This document shows positions 1 to 8,875 of a stretch of 64,000 nt of DNA, piece after piece. Each line of letters starts with the position of its first letter. Within the stretch, counting starts at the first letter, position 1. The position numbers were made by a program, and so were the translations under genes. The notes below the pieces were generated by a model. The model saw only the letters and a list, made by a program, of their open reading frames with translations. It did no database searches and was not told where the DNA came from. The stretch comes from Nocardiopsis listeri NBRC 13360. GTDB taxonomy: Bacteria; Actinomycetota; Actinomycetes; Streptosporangiales; Streptosporangiaceae. The DNA lies in contig NZ_BCSH01000044.1 in the NCBI RefSeq assembly GCF_001570765.1, positions 1-64,000 of the forward strand. The letters run 5' to 3'.

Positions 1-727
1 AGGCGCCCCACCGTTGCCTTCCGACTCCGTCTGTCCGATGCAGGCCTGATCGCCCTTGCTCTCATCCAAGCCATGCTCAGCCACACCAACGGAACCCGAT
101 GGCTGCGCTCACACCCGTACCCGCGCTCACACCCGCACTCACCTGACCGCGCCCTCATCCGCTACCTGGCCACCGACATCAGCGCCTGGACCGACAACAT
201 CCGGGGCCTGCGTCTCCACCTGGTCCGCACCCCGAGCACTCTGCCGGTGGCCTCCGCCTCGATCGGCACCAAAGCCGACGAACGCACCATCCTGATCGGG
301 ATGTTCGAGAAGGATCCTGGTCTTCGTGCTCAGCGCCCAGGACAGGTACTGAGTGCGGAACTGAGCGCGGACAAGAACCACTATGGGCGGGTATTCGAGC
401 AGCCGCCGGCCCGGGCGGGGCCGTGCTTGCTCCGCTCCGGCCCGTGAGGGAGAGTCCTCACGGGCCGGAGCGGAGTTCTACCGACCGTGCGGCACGGTGA
501 TCGCGTTGATCAAGCAGATCTTCGTCAGACCTTCATCAGACCTTCAAGGGCCAACCGGGTCTGGAACGGCACGGGGGTCGCACTTCGGGCGGGGCGATCG
601 TCCGGGTGTTCCAGCGGGTCCTGGCGCCGATCGCGGCCATTTGGCACAGCGACCGCGCCGGCCGGCCGGCGCGGTCCTACGTTCCCTGACCGCCTACGAG
701 CACTGGCCCCTTGGAATTTTCCTCTAG
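1..727 (+). pseudogene. IS982-family transposase remnant, cut by the window edge
   Basis: Reading from base 1 gives RLSDAGLIALALIQAMLS, then GLRLHLVRTPSTLPVA and a DKNHYGRVFE stretch, the pattern of IS982-type DDE transposases. The segment that should carry the first catalytic Asp is missing (TDNIR runs straight into GLRLHLV near base 205). The frame breaks near base 430. It breaks again at 515-547, where three near-identical 11-bp units (consensus CAGACCTTCAT) stand in tandem and add 22 nt. The C-terminus resumes in a third frame (TFKGQPGLERHGGRTSGG, about 540-690) and shifts once more before LRSLTAYEH. At least three frameshifts plus a catalytic deletion make it certainly inactive. It runs tail to tail into the acyltransferase gene, whose stop overlaps its last bases. 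The terminal inverted repeats cannot be defined because the left end lies outside the window. Confidence 0.85.
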
Positions 728-1926
728 ACCGAGGCCTTGGTGGCCGGGTCCTTCCCCTCGGATCCGGGTCCCGATCCGGATTCTGGTCCGGGTTCCGGTG
801 CCGGGCCGGTGGCGTCGGCCTTCGCTCCGGCGAGCCCTTTGTCGTCCTGACGGAGCAGCCAGGTGAGTCGGGGCTCCACCGCCCACCCCAAGGCCTTGCG
901 TACCCAAGGGGTGCACAACAGCAGGGTGAGCCCGGCGCCGAGCGCGACGGTGGTGGCCAGCCCCACGGGCCCGGACATCACGTCGTGCCAGGGGGAGGCC
1001 TTGAGCACGAGCAGGATCACGGAGTGACCCAGGTACACGAACAGGGTGTAGGTGCCCAGCGACGTGAACCAGGTGCGCCGCTTGGGGGTGAGCGCGAGCA
1101 TCGCGAACGTCATGGCCAGTGCGATGGCCATGAAGAGCATCCGGATGAAGATACTCGGCATGAGGGGGTCGATGTCGCGGTCGGTGAGGCTGTCTCGCCA
1201 GAACAGCCAGTCCCTGCTGAAGCGGTCGGAGACCGGCGCGGCGAGGACGGCCGTCGCCAACATGACCACCACGGAGCAGATCCGCACCCAGAGCCGGTCC
1301 AGGTAGGCGAAGTGCTCACGGCGCAGGCTGAGCCCCAGCACGAAGAAGGGCAGCAGGCTGAGCACACGACCCACGGACAGGGTGGTGCCCAGGTCCGTCG
1401 TCGTGGCGAAGAGCGAGATGGTCAGGGAGATGGCCACGGGCCAACGCAAGCGCTGCCACACCGGAACGGTCAGCCGCCACACGAAGAGCGCCACCAGGAA
1501 CCAGAGGGTCCAGGTGGGCTTGAGGATCGACAGGGTGTCGGGAAGACCACCGCGCTCGATCGCGTAGAACGTCTGGTGCAGGGTCCAGAAGATGAGGTAG
1601 GGCACCGCCAACGACAGGAACAGCTTCTCCACTCGCTTCGACGACGCGTCGAAGGACCGCGAGAGGTAGCCGCTGATCATGATGAACGCGGGCATGTGGA
1701 AGAAGTAGATCCAGTAGTAGAGGGCACTGGAGGGCCCGTAGTCGGTGAGCGGTTCGATCGCGTGGCCGATGACGACCAGGGCGATCAGGATGAACTTGGC
1801 GTTGTCCAGACGGGCGTCACGACCGGGTGCGTTCTCCGGTGGGCGGGCGTTCGGTGAACCAGGGCTCACGCCGCGCCGGTCCCCTTTCGCTCGCGGGGTT
1901 GTCGGACTGGTCAAGGATGAGGCCAC
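724..1926 (-). CDS. acyltransferase 3 family integral membrane protein
   Basis: The 400-residue protein opens with a short hydrophilic, proline-rich stretch. RDARLDNAKFILIALVVIGH then begins the acyltransferase-3 fold, followed by YFFHMPAFIMISGYLSRSF; the His of the first helix and the HMP..ISG motif are hallmarks of the family. About ten hydrophobic segments follow, and a polar, glycine-rich tail closes the protein. Family members transfer acyl groups (acetyl, succinyl) to extracytoplasmic sugars or lipids at the membrane. No neighbour indicates the acceptor. The start is a GTG; a TTG about 12 nt inside is possible. It stands alone, divergent from the M20 gene and convergent with the IS982 remnant. 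Confidence 0.85.
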   Translation of the reverse strand: MASSLTSPTTPRAKGDRRGVSPGSPNARPPENAPGRDARLDNAKFILIALVVIGHAIEPLTDYGPSSALYYWIYFFHMPAFIMISGYLSRSFDASSKRVEKLFLSLAVPYLIFWTLHQTFYAIERGGLPDTLSILKPTWTLWFLVALFVWRLTVPVWQRLRWPVAISLTISLFATTTDLGTTLSVGRVLSLLPFFVLGLSLRREHFAYLDRLWVRICSVVVMLATAVLAAPVSDRFSRDWLFWRDSLTDRDIDPLMPSIFIRMLFMAIALAMTFAMLALTPKRRTWFTSLGTYTLFVYLGHSVILLVLKASPWHDVMSGPVGLATTVALGAGLTLLLCTPWVRKALGWAVEPRLTWLLRQDDKGLAGAKADATGPAPEPGPESGSGPGSEGKDPATKASV

Positions 1927-2394
1927 CAGGGACTCCGTCGTACGGGGATGTGGGGTTTGTTCTTCGCCGTCCTGGACTCGTCGGTCGGGGGGACGGCGCC
2001 GACCTGCCAGGTGTTGCGGGAGACCGGCCGGTCCGGTGCCGTGTGGCGCGCGTCGGGGGCGCCGAGGGAGTGTCGGCGAACATGATCCGTTACCTTACTG
2101 AGACATGAACGTGTCCGCCAGTGGTTTGCACGAATCCGGCAAAAGTTCACAGAATCGGTCGCATCCCCCGAAAACGGTGCGGAGCGGGCTCCGGCGGGCC
2201 CGCGCGGGAGATGGCTTACCGTGTGCAGACCCTAACCCATGGCACTTACCGGTGCGCCCGAGGTACCCATCATGGGACCTATGAACGGGACGCGCCGGTG
2301 TGAATCCGCGACCTTCCCAAAGATAAGGTGCAGGAAGGCGGCTGTTCCCCTTGCAGCCTCTGCCAGGACGAGAACGAAGAAGGCGGTGGAAACC
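1927..2394. other. divergent intergenic region, 468 bp, no supported gene
   Basis: Both flanking genes are transcribed away from this stretch. The short reading frames in it have no recognisable product. It should hold the promoter of the acyltransferase gene and that of the M20 gene; only the latter has a plausible -10 box (2324-2329). Confidence 0.6.
2305..2329 (+). promoter_or_regulatory. candidate promoter of the M20 amidohydrolase gene
   Basis: A TAAGGT -10 hexamer lies at 2324-2329, with a weak -35-like TGAA-containing stretch just upstream. Transcription would begin near 2336, about 60 nt before the chosen GTG. This argues against the upstream ATG at 2239 as the start. Confidence 0.35.
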
Positions 2395-4314
2395 GTGCCG
2401 CACGCGGTGGACCCCAACCGTGCCGCTCAGCACGGAAGCGTGGTCATGAGGCTCCTCGACGAGATCTTCCCGCTCGTGGAGGGGGTCTACGTCGATCTGC
2501 ACAAGAACCCGGAGCTCTCGCACTCCGAACAGCGCACCGCCAGTGTCGTCGCGGAATGGCTGTCCCGAACCGGCTACGAGGTCCACAAGGGCGTCGGCGG
2601 AACCGGTGTGGTCGGGATCCTGCGCAACGGCCCCGGGCCCACGGTGATGCTGCGGGCCGACATGGACGCGCTTCCCTTGGAGGAGAAGACCGGGCTGCCC
2701 TACGCCAGCACGGCCAAGGCGGTGGACGACGAGGGCACCGAGGTGCCCGTCATGCACGCCTGCGGCCACGACGCGCACACCGCCTGCCTGGTCGGTGTCG
2801 CGGACCTGCTGTCGGAGACCCGTCAGGAGTGGGCCGGCACCCTCATGATCGTGGCACAGCCGGGTGAGGAGACCCTCGACGGCGCACAGGGCATGATCGA
2901 CGACGGTCTGTACGACCGGTTCGGACGCCCCGACGTCATCCTCGGCCAACACCTCGGCCCACAGCCCGCCGGACTCATCTCCCACCGCGCCGGCATCATC
3001 CTCGGCGCCGCCAACGCCTACCGGGTGCGCGTTTTCGGCGAGGGAGGACACGCCTCCCAGCCGCACACCACCGTCGACCCGGTGCTCATCGCGGCCAACA
3101 TCGTCAGCCGCCTCCAAGGCGTGGTCTCCCGAGAGATCAGCCCCAGCGAGATGGCGGTTCTGACCGTCGGCAAGATCCAGGCCGGCACCAAGGCCAACAT
3201 CATTCCCGACGAGGCGTACCTGGAGATCAGCACCCGGGCGCTGAACGAGAACGTCACCGAGCAGTTGGAACGGGCGATCGAGCGGATCGTGCGCGCCGAG
3301 GCCGCGGCCTCCGGTGCCGGTCGCGAACCCCGGGTCGAGCGCTTCCAGGGCAGTGGGGTCACCCACAACGACCCGACGAGCACCTCCGACGTCGCCTCCG
3401 CGCACCTCGCCTACTTCGGTGAGGAGTACGTCATCCACCTGCCGGACCCCTCCCCCTCCACCGAGGACTTCTGCCGCTTCGGTCTGCCCGAGGACCCGCA
3501 GCCCATCCCGTACGTGTTCTGGTTCGTGGGAGCCACCCCGCACGACGTGTGGGAGGCGGCCCCCGGTGACACGCCCTACGAGAAGATGGGCAACGTCCCG
3601 AGCAACCACTCGCCGTTCTTCTCGCCGGCCCGCGAACCCACGCTGCGGGCCGGGCTCGCCGCGATGACGGTGGCCGCCCTGTCCTACCTGGGCAGTGACA
3701 ACCGGAACCCGTCGACGCCGAGTCTGCCGCCGACCGAGGTTCCGGCCGGACCGGCCTTCGCCGGGCCCGCCCCCACCGAGACCGCGGACCCGCGCGCCAC
3801 CACCGGCGGTGGCGAGAGCATGGCCTCCTCCGGGGGCTACGCAGCCCCGGACCCAGTGTCGGACGGGTACATGGGCGTGCCCTCGGGGCCGCAGGACGCC
3901 TACCCGGGCTTCCCTCCGCCCTCCGAGAGCGGGTCGAACCCGCTCGCCGGGCCGCCCCCCACGGGGTCGCCGTTCGGTGAGAGCAACGATGCCTACGACA
4001 GCGCGTTCCTCGCCTCGTCCTGGCCGGCTCCCGACGAGCCCGCCGTGGAGTCCACAGCCGACGCCGACATGGGCGCGGTCATGGGCGAACAGGATCGGGA
4101 GCTACACGACGAGTGGCGCGGTGGCAGGGGAGGGGAGTCGACCCTGTCCGCGGACATGGCCGCCCTCATGGACGAGGAGGGCGCGCCTCCGCCGCCCTCC
4201 GGTCCTCCGGCCGGTCCGGCCTACGGTGGCCCGCCGCCGGTGGGTGGAGCGCACGACGCGCCCCCGCCCCCCGGGGCCGACGACGACGGACCCGACTCCC
4301 AGTACCGGTACTGA
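2395..4314 (+). CDS. M20 family metallo-amidohydrolase with long proline-rich C-terminal tail
   Basis: Residues about 20-430 form an M20D-type amidohydrolase: MLRADMDALPLEE, MHACGHDAHTACLVG and QPGEE are the metal-ligand motifs, and NHSPFF holds the C-terminal metal-binding His. Such enzymes cleave N-acyl amino acids or similar amides in the cytoplasm; the substrate is not evident. From residue about 432 to the end (roughly 205 aa) the protein is low-complexity, rich in Pro, Gly, Ala and Asp. It contains two related short motifs (ADADMGAVMGE and LSADMAALMDE). Ordinary family members end near 400-430 aa, so the tail is unusual. The GTG at 2395 was chosen because a -10-like box lies between it and the upstream ATG at 2239; ATG 2446 is another option. 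The M48 protease gene follows after 6 nt, so the two are probably co-transcribed. Confidence 0.85.
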   Translation: MPHAVDPNRAAQHGSVVMRLLDEIFPLVEGVYVDLHKNPELSHSEQRTASVVAEWLSRTGYEVHKGVGGTGVVGILRNGPGPTVMLRADMDALPLEEKTGLPYASTAKAVDDEGTEVPVMHACGHDAHTACLVGVADLLSETRQEWAGTLMIVAQPGEETLDGAQGMIDDGLYDRFGRPDVILGQHLGPQPAGLISHRAGIILGAANAYRVRVFGEGGHASQPHTTVDPVLIAANIVSRLQGVVSREISPSEMAVLTVGKIQAGTKANIIPDEAYLEISTRALNENVTEQLERAIERIVRAEAAASGAGREPRVERFQGSGVTHNDPTSTSDVASAHLAYFGEEYVIHLPDPSPSTEDFCRFGLPEDPQPIPYVFWFVGATPHDVWEAAPGDTPYEKMGNVPSNHSPFFSPAREPTLRAGLAAMTVAALSYLGSDNRNPSTPSLPPTEVPAGPAFAGPAPTETADPRATTGGGESMASSGGYAAPDPVSDGYMGVPSGPQDAYPGFPPPSESGSNPLAGPPPTGSPFGESNDAYDSAFLASSWPAPDEPAVESTADADMGAVMGEQDRELHDEWRGGRGGESTLSADMAALMDEEGAPPPPSGPPAGPAYGGPPPVGGAHDAPPPPGADDDGPDSQYRY

Positions 4315-4320
4315 CCGCGC

Positions 4321-5118
4321 GTGGGGGCCATCCCGTGGCGATGGGGTGACCCCCGTGTGCGCCGGTCCCTGCGGCATCACCGGGAAACACCCATTCTGGT
4401 GGGGTGTGTCCTGGTCACGCTGTTCACCATCGCGGGCGCGGTCAGTCGTGCCCTGTCCGGTGACCCCAACGAGCCGTTGCTGCTGCTGAGCATCCCCGCA
4501 CTGGTGTACTTCGTGCGGGGCCAGCTCTACGCCCGCCAGCGGGTCAACGGGGTGCGCATCACCGAGGAACAGTTCCCCGAGGCGTACCGGATGGTGGTCG
4601 AGGCCGCCGAACGCTTCGGCATGCGCCAGGTGCCCGACGCCTACGTGGTGCTCGGCAACGGGGTCATCAACGCGTTCGCGTCCGGGCACGGGTTCCGCCG
4701 CTACGTCGCCGTCAACAGCGACCTGTTCGAGGTGGGAGCCCGTGACCCGGACGCGCTGCGCTTCGTGATCGGCCACGAGGTCGGCCACATCGCCGCCGGG
4801 CACACGTCGTTCTGGCGACAGTTCGGGGTGTCGGTCGCCAACGTCATCCCCGGGGTGGGCAGCACTCTGGGACGCGCGCAGGAGTACACCGCCGACAACC
4901 ACGCCTACGAGTACTGCCCCGAAGGGGTCCAGGGGATGCGGATCCTGGCCGCGGGCAAGTACCTGTATCGGGACGTGGACTTCGACGACATCGCCGCACG
5001 CGCGCACACCGACACCGGGTTCTTCGTCATGCTGGTCAACCTGCTCTCCAGCCACCCGGTCAACACGTTCCGCTTCGACGCCCTGGCGGACCGTGCCCGA
5101 CCCGGTCGCGTCCTTTGA
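4321..5118 (+). CDS. M48 family membrane metalloprotease
   Basis: The 265-residue protein has two N-terminal hydrophobic segments (about residues 27-60), then a peptidase domain with the zinc motif HEVGH near residue 156 and the downstream glutamate ligand in the AQEYTADNHAYEY segment. This architecture matches HtpX/Oma1-like M48 proteases that degrade membrane or misfolded envelope proteins. The region before HEVGH (GNGVINAFASGHGFRRYVAV) is the typical edge strand of the fold. The GTG start is 6 nt after the M20 gene and no good ribosome-binding site is visible, which suggests translational coupling. No client or partner can be named from context. Confidence 0.85.
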   Translation: MGAIPWRWGDPRVRRSLRHHRETPILVGCVLVTLFTIAGAVSRALSGDPNEPLLLLSIPALVYFVRGQLYARQRVNGVRITEEQFPEAYRMVVEAAERFGMRQVPDAYVVLGNGVINAFASGHGFRRYVAVNSDLFEVGARDPDALRFVIGHEVGHIAAGHTSFWRQFGVSVANVIPGVGSTLGRAQEYTADNHAYEYCPEGVQGMRILAAGKYLYRDVDFDDIAARAHTDTGFFVMLVNLLSSHPVNTFRFDALADRARPGRVL

Positions 5119-5201
5119 GGCCTTCTGGCGCGGGTGGTCACGGGTGAACTCGCCGGTCCCGGTCGGCGCCCGGTGTTGTTAAGGCTCGATCGACCGTCCC
5201 T

Positions 5202-5233
5202 GCCACCCGGCCCTTCGGGATCCGGGGGGTGGC
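5202..5233 (+). terminator. hairpin downstream of the M48 gene
   Basis: GCCACCCGG (5202-5210) pairs with CCGGGGGGTGGC (5222-5233) with two unpaired G; a nested CCC/GGG hairpin sits in the loop. There is no T-tract. It lies about 85 nt after the M48 stop and may end the M20-M48 transcript. Confidence 0.4.
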
Positions 5234-5366
5234 CTCCAGGGCCACCACCGAAAGTGTGACCCGTGTCATCCTCCGTGGGCGCGGTTCATCGGCCTGAGCA
5301 CAGGAGAAGGATCGGTGATCATCCACGGAAGGATGCTTCGAGGCGCTATGACCCGAGATGTTCTTC

Positions 5367-5382
5367 TAGGCTGTGCCTCGTG
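5367..5382 (+). promoter_or_regulatory. leaderless-type -10 box before the CPBP gene
   Basis: TAGGCT at 5367-5372 is followed by 7 nt and then the GTG at 5380, so transcription should begin at or next to the start codon. This supports that GTG over more upstream starts. No clear -35 is seen. Confidence 0.5.
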
Positions 5383-6732
5383 CCTTGGTCGGAGATTCTT
5401 CCCCAGTTCAGTCTCACCGGGACCTTGTTGACGGTCCTGCTCCTGTTCTTCGCGGCGGTCGGTGAGCCGCTCCTCGGGAGACGCGCGTTCTCGTGGCTGT
5501 CCCGACGCGAGGGCGACGGGCGTGCCCTGGAACTGCTGTACGCCGTCACGATGGGCGTCCACATCCTGTGGGGCGTGCTCGTGCTGGCGGTGGTACTCAC
5601 CTCGCCGGACCTGCACGCGGTGGACCTCGGTCTGCGCTTCCCCGACACGTGGGGACCGATCGTGGGTGGTGCCCTCGGCGGTCTGGTTGCGTTGGTCGTC
5701 TTCTGGTTGCTGGTCAACGGCATGCCCACCAAGGATCGTTACCCGGTCCTGGGAAAGCTGCCCGAGCTCGGCAAGGGGAAAGGGGAGAAGGGGAGCGACG
5801 GCGACGCGTCGGAGGAGTCGCGCGAGCGCAGGGGCCACCGTGGTCATCGCGGTCGCCGGGCGCCCGCCAAGCCCATGACGTTGCCCGATCCGGGCCGTCG
5901 CCAGTACCTGCTGCTGCCGCGCACCACCAAGGAACGCGTGCTGGCCGCGGGTATGGCGGTCACCGGCGGTGTGTTCGCCGAACTGCTCTACCGCGGACTG
6001 TTCATCGTCCTGGTGGCGACCATGGACGTGCCGCTGTGGATCGCCGCGGTCCTGTCGGTGGCGCTGTTCTCCCTGGCCCATCTCTACCAGGGCTGGTGGG
6101 GGCTGCTCAGCGCCGGTCTCTCCGGCACGCTCTTCACCATCCTGTACCTGGGCACGGGCAGCCTGGTCGTGCCCATCCTCGTGCACGTCGCCCTCAACCT
6201 GCGCTCGATCGTCTTCCCGCCGGCCTCGGAGTTGGCCAAGGCCGACGAGTACGTCGACTACGAGGACGACTACTACGACGACGAGTACGACGACGAGTAC
6301 GACGACGCGTACGAGGAGGGGTACACCGGCGAGTTCGATGCGGTCGAAGGCGCACCGGAACCCCGGGAGACCACCGGGGTGATGCCGGCGCAGGGCCCGC
6401 CTCCAGGTGCTCCAGGGAACCCCTATGGTGCTCCGTCCTATCAGGAGCCTCGGCCCCAGAGGCACGGGTCCACACAGCCGCCCCCGCCACCACAACAGCC
6501 ACAACCACCCCAACAGCCCTATCGGCAGGCTCCGCCCCCGAACACCCCCTACGGCGCCCCGCCGCCCCCGCCCGGGCACGCCCCCGGCGACTTCCTCTCC
6601 CACGACCCGAATCCCTATCCGGGGACCGGCCGTGACCAGGACGGGCGCCGACCCCACCCGGACGAGTGGATCGACCGACGCTACCGGCCCGGGAACGACA
6701 CACCGGGGTCGGAGCCGACCGGTCGGGGCTGA
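5380..6732 (+). CDS. CPBP family intramembrane metalloprotease with acidic and proline-rich tail
   Basis: The protein has about eight hydrophobic segments and the CPBP (Abi) signature in three parts: FAELLYRGLF near residue 200, SLAHLYQGWWG near 230, and HVALNLRS near 270. The first motif normally begins with two glutamates; here the first is Ala. The Glu, Arg and two His expected for metal binding are otherwise present. Family members act as prenyl-protein-type proteases or bacteriocin-immunity proteins in the membrane. A basic cytoplasmic loop (around residues 130-165) is inserted mid-protein. From residue about 287 the tail is first Asp/Tyr repeats (DDEYDDEYDD) and then a long Pro/Gln-rich stretch. 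The GTG at 5380 was chosen because a -10-like box ends 7 nt before it. Confidence 0.8.
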   Translation: MPWSEILPQFSLTGTLLTVLLLFFAAVGEPLLGRRAFSWLSRREGDGRALELLYAVTMGVHILWGVLVLAVVLTSPDLHAVDLGLRFPDTWGPIVGGALGGLVALVVFWLLVNGMPTKDRYPVLGKLPELGKGKGEKGSDGDASEESRERRGHRGHRGRRAPAKPMTLPDPGRRQYLLLPRTTKERVLAAGMAVTGGVFAELLYRGLFIVLVATMDVPLWIAAVLSVALFSLAHLYQGWWGLLSAGLSGTLFTILYLGTGSLVVPILVHVALNLRSIVFPPASELAKADEYVDYEDDYYDDEYDDEYDDAYEEGYTGEFDAVEGAPEPRETTGVMPAQGPPPGAPGNPYGAPSYQEPRPQRHGSTQPPPPPQQPQPPQQPYRQAPPPNTPYGAPPPPPGHAPGDFLSHDPNPYPGTGRDQDGRRPHPDEWIDRRYRPGNDTPGSEPTGRG

Positions 6733-6749
6733 TCGGGCACGATGGAACG

Positions 6750-7568
6750 GTGTCCGACACCACCGACCATCACACCGCGCGTTCGCGGGAGCACCGTTAC
6801 CGACTCACCACCTCCGACGGGGTGGGGATCGACGCCGTGCTGCTGCGCGGCATCGAACCCCGCACCACCGCCGTCGTCCTGGCCAACGGCTTCACCGGTA
6901 GCCATCAGAGCCCGCCCACCCGGGGTATCGCAGAGGGACTGATGTCCGTCGGCGACGTCATGACCTTCGACTTTCGAGGGCATCACGGCTCCGGTGGGCA
7001 CAGCACCGTCGGCAACGCCGAGATCCACGACCTGGAGGCCGTCGTGGGCCGACTACGAGAGCTCGGTTACCACCGGATCGCCACCGTCGGGTTCTCCATG
7101 GGTGCGGCCGTGGCCATTCGCCACGCCGCCATCTACGGCGGAAGCACCGCGGTGGTCTCGGTCAGCGGCCCCAGCCGTTGGTACTACCGGGGCACCCGGG
7201 CCATGCGCCTGCTGCACCTGGGCATCGAGAGGACGCTGGGCAGGGCCATCCTCCGACGCTTGCGCAAGGTCAGGGTGACCGACCGGCACTGGAACCCGGT
7301 CCCGGCCGAACCGCGAGAGATCGCCGGCCAGATCGCGCCCGCGCCCCTGCTGGTGGTGCACGGCGACTCCGACGCCTACTTCCCCGTCACCCACGCCACG
7401 GCCATCTATGACGCGGCGCGTCACCCCAAGGACCTGTGGATCATCCCCGGCATGGGGCACGCCGAACGAGCGTTCGACCCCGCCCTCGTGTCCCGTCTGC
7501 GCGAATGGCTCGACGAACGGCTCCACGAACGGAGCGCCGGAACGAACCGGGACGAAGAGGGTGTTTAG
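6750..7568 (+). CDS. alpha/beta hydrolase
   Basis: This 272-residue protein has the serine-hydrolase nucleophile elbow GFSMGA near residue 115, the acid in GDSDAYFPV and the catalytic His in GMGHAERAF near the C-terminus. LANGFTGSH near residue 45 forms the oxyanion region. No signal peptide is visible, so it is probably cytoplasmic. The family covers esterases, lipases and peptidases, and the substrate cannot be read from sequence. The GTG at 6750 lies 17 nt after the CPBP stop and gives a start matching the fold; an upstream ATG at 6666 would overlap the CPBP gene. Confidence 0.8.
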   Translation: MSDTTDHHTARSREHRYRLTTSDGVGIDAVLLRGIEPRTTAVVLANGFTGSHQSPPTRGIAEGLMSVGDVMTFDFRGHHGSGGHSTVGNAEIHDLEAVVGRLRELGYHRIATVGFSMGAAVAIRHAAIYGGSTAVVSVSGPSRWYYRGTRAMRLLHLGIERTLGRAILRRLRKVRVTDRHWNPVPAEPREIAGQIAPAPLLVVHGDSDAYFPVTHATAIYDAARHPKDLWIIPGMGHAERAFDPALVSRLREWLDERLHERSAGTNRDEEGV

Positions 7569-7600
7569 ACAGTGCGTGTCAACCCCGGTACAAAGGGGGG

Positions 7601-8848
7601 ATGATCCGATCAGGTTCTTCCTCTGGGAGCGGTACCTCCCCCGCTGACCTCCCTGGGCTGAGGGGACGCGGATTCACGCTCCTCATCCTGGCCACGGCGG
7701 TGGGCCTGTGCGGCTTCGCGGCGGTGCTGCCGCTGGTACCCCTGTGGGCCTCCCGCGGTGGTGCCGGCGAGTTCGGTGCCGGGGCCACCACGGCCGTGTT
7801 CATGCTCACCACGGTCCTGACCCAGTTGGGCATGCCCTGGCTGCTGGACCGGGCCGCCGGTTACCAGTGGGCGTTCCCGGTCGGCGCGCTCATCATGGGC
7901 CTGCCGACACCGTTGTTCGCCCTCACCACCGACCTCGGCCCGCTCATCGCCGTGTCGGCGGTGCGGGGTATCGGGTTCGGCATGGTGACCGTGGCCGGCA
8001 CCGCGTTGGCCGCCCGCCTGGTGCCCCCGGCCCAGGTCGGCAGGGCCACCGGCTACTACGGGCTGGCCGTGGGGCTGCCACAGGTCGTCATCCTGCCCGG
8101 CGGGGTGGCGCTCGCCCTGCAGTTCGGCTTCGACACCGCGTTCTGGCTCACCGGGATCTGTGGTGTGGTGGCCGCCGCGCTGTCCTCTGGGATCCTGTTC
8201 GCCGACGGTGGCCGCAACCGGGCCGTGCTCCGCTACGGGGGAGAGGCCTCCGAGGACGCGCGACCGGCACCTCGTGGCCTGCCCCTGTTCGCCGCCTTGG
8301 CCGCGCCGTTGGTCCTGATGCTGGTGCTGTCCTCGGCCGCCAGCGGGATCGTCACCTTCCTCGCCATCCCCTTGGAAGAGTCGGCCTGGCTGGTCAGCGC
8401 CCTGCTGGCCGGATACGCGCTGTTGTTGGTGACCGGGCGTTGGACCGCCGGGGTGCTGTTCGACCGGCACGGCCGTACGATCCTGCTGCTGCCCGGAGCG
8501 ATCGTCGCGGTGTCGGGCATGGGACTGCTCGCGACGGGCCTGTGGAGCAACGGCGACGCCGCCCCCGGCGCGACGACGGCCGCGCTGGTGCTCTCGGGCG
8601 CCGCCCTGTTCGGTCTGGGCTTCGGCGCGGTACAGAACGAGACCGTCACCGTGATGCTGGAGCGGGCCGGTCCGACCGGACACGGGCGGGCCAGCGCGGT
8701 GTGGAACATCGGCTACGACGCCGGCACCGGCGCGGGCTCCGTCGGATTGGGCCTGGTGATCCAGCTGCTCGGCTACGGGCCGGCGTTCGCGGTGGTCACC
8801 GTCGCCCTCGCCGCGGTCGTCCCCTTGGCCCTGCGCCGATCCCGCTGA
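7601..8848 (+). CDS. major facilitator superfamily transporter
   Basis: The 415-residue protein has about twelve hydrophobic segments and the MFS loop 8-9 motif (TAGVLFDRHGRTILLLPG), matching the consensus GxLaDrxGrr. The loop 2-3 copy is weaker (MPWLLDRAAGYQW). It is probably a drug- or metabolite-efflux carrier; the substrate is unknown. The ATG at 7601 directly follows an AAAGGGGGG ribosome-binding tract. Longer upstream starts would run back into the hydrolase gene. It converges on the secreted coiled-coil gene, with 27 nt between the stops. Confidence 0.85.
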   Translation: MIRSGSSSGSGTSPADLPGLRGRGFTLLILATAVGLCGFAAVLPLVPLWASRGGAGEFGAGATTAVFMLTTVLTQLGMPWLLDRAAGYQWAFPVGALIMGLPTPLFALTTDLGPLIAVSAVRGIGFGMVTVAGTALAARLVPPAQVGRATGYYGLAVGLPQVVILPGGVALALQFGFDTAFWLTGICGVVAAALSSGILFADGGRNRAVLRYGGEASEDARPAPRGLPLFAALAAPLVLMLVLSSAASGIVTFLAIPLEESAWLVSALLAGYALLLVTGRWTAGVLFDRHGRTILLLPGAIVAVSGMGLLATGLWSNGDAAPGATTAALVLSGAALFGLGFGAVQNETVTVMLERAGPTGHGRASAVWNIGYDAGTGAGSVGLGLVIQLLGYGPAFAVVTVALAAVVPLALRRSR

Positions 8849-8875
8849 CCGGTGTGGGGTGGGGGAACGCCCCGA

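Noticed and set aside
2095-3609. 504-codon open frame antisense to the M20 gene
   Set aside because: It mirrors the real gene; high G+C keeps antisense frames free of stops. The product has no recognisable family, and the plus strand holds clear metal motifs.
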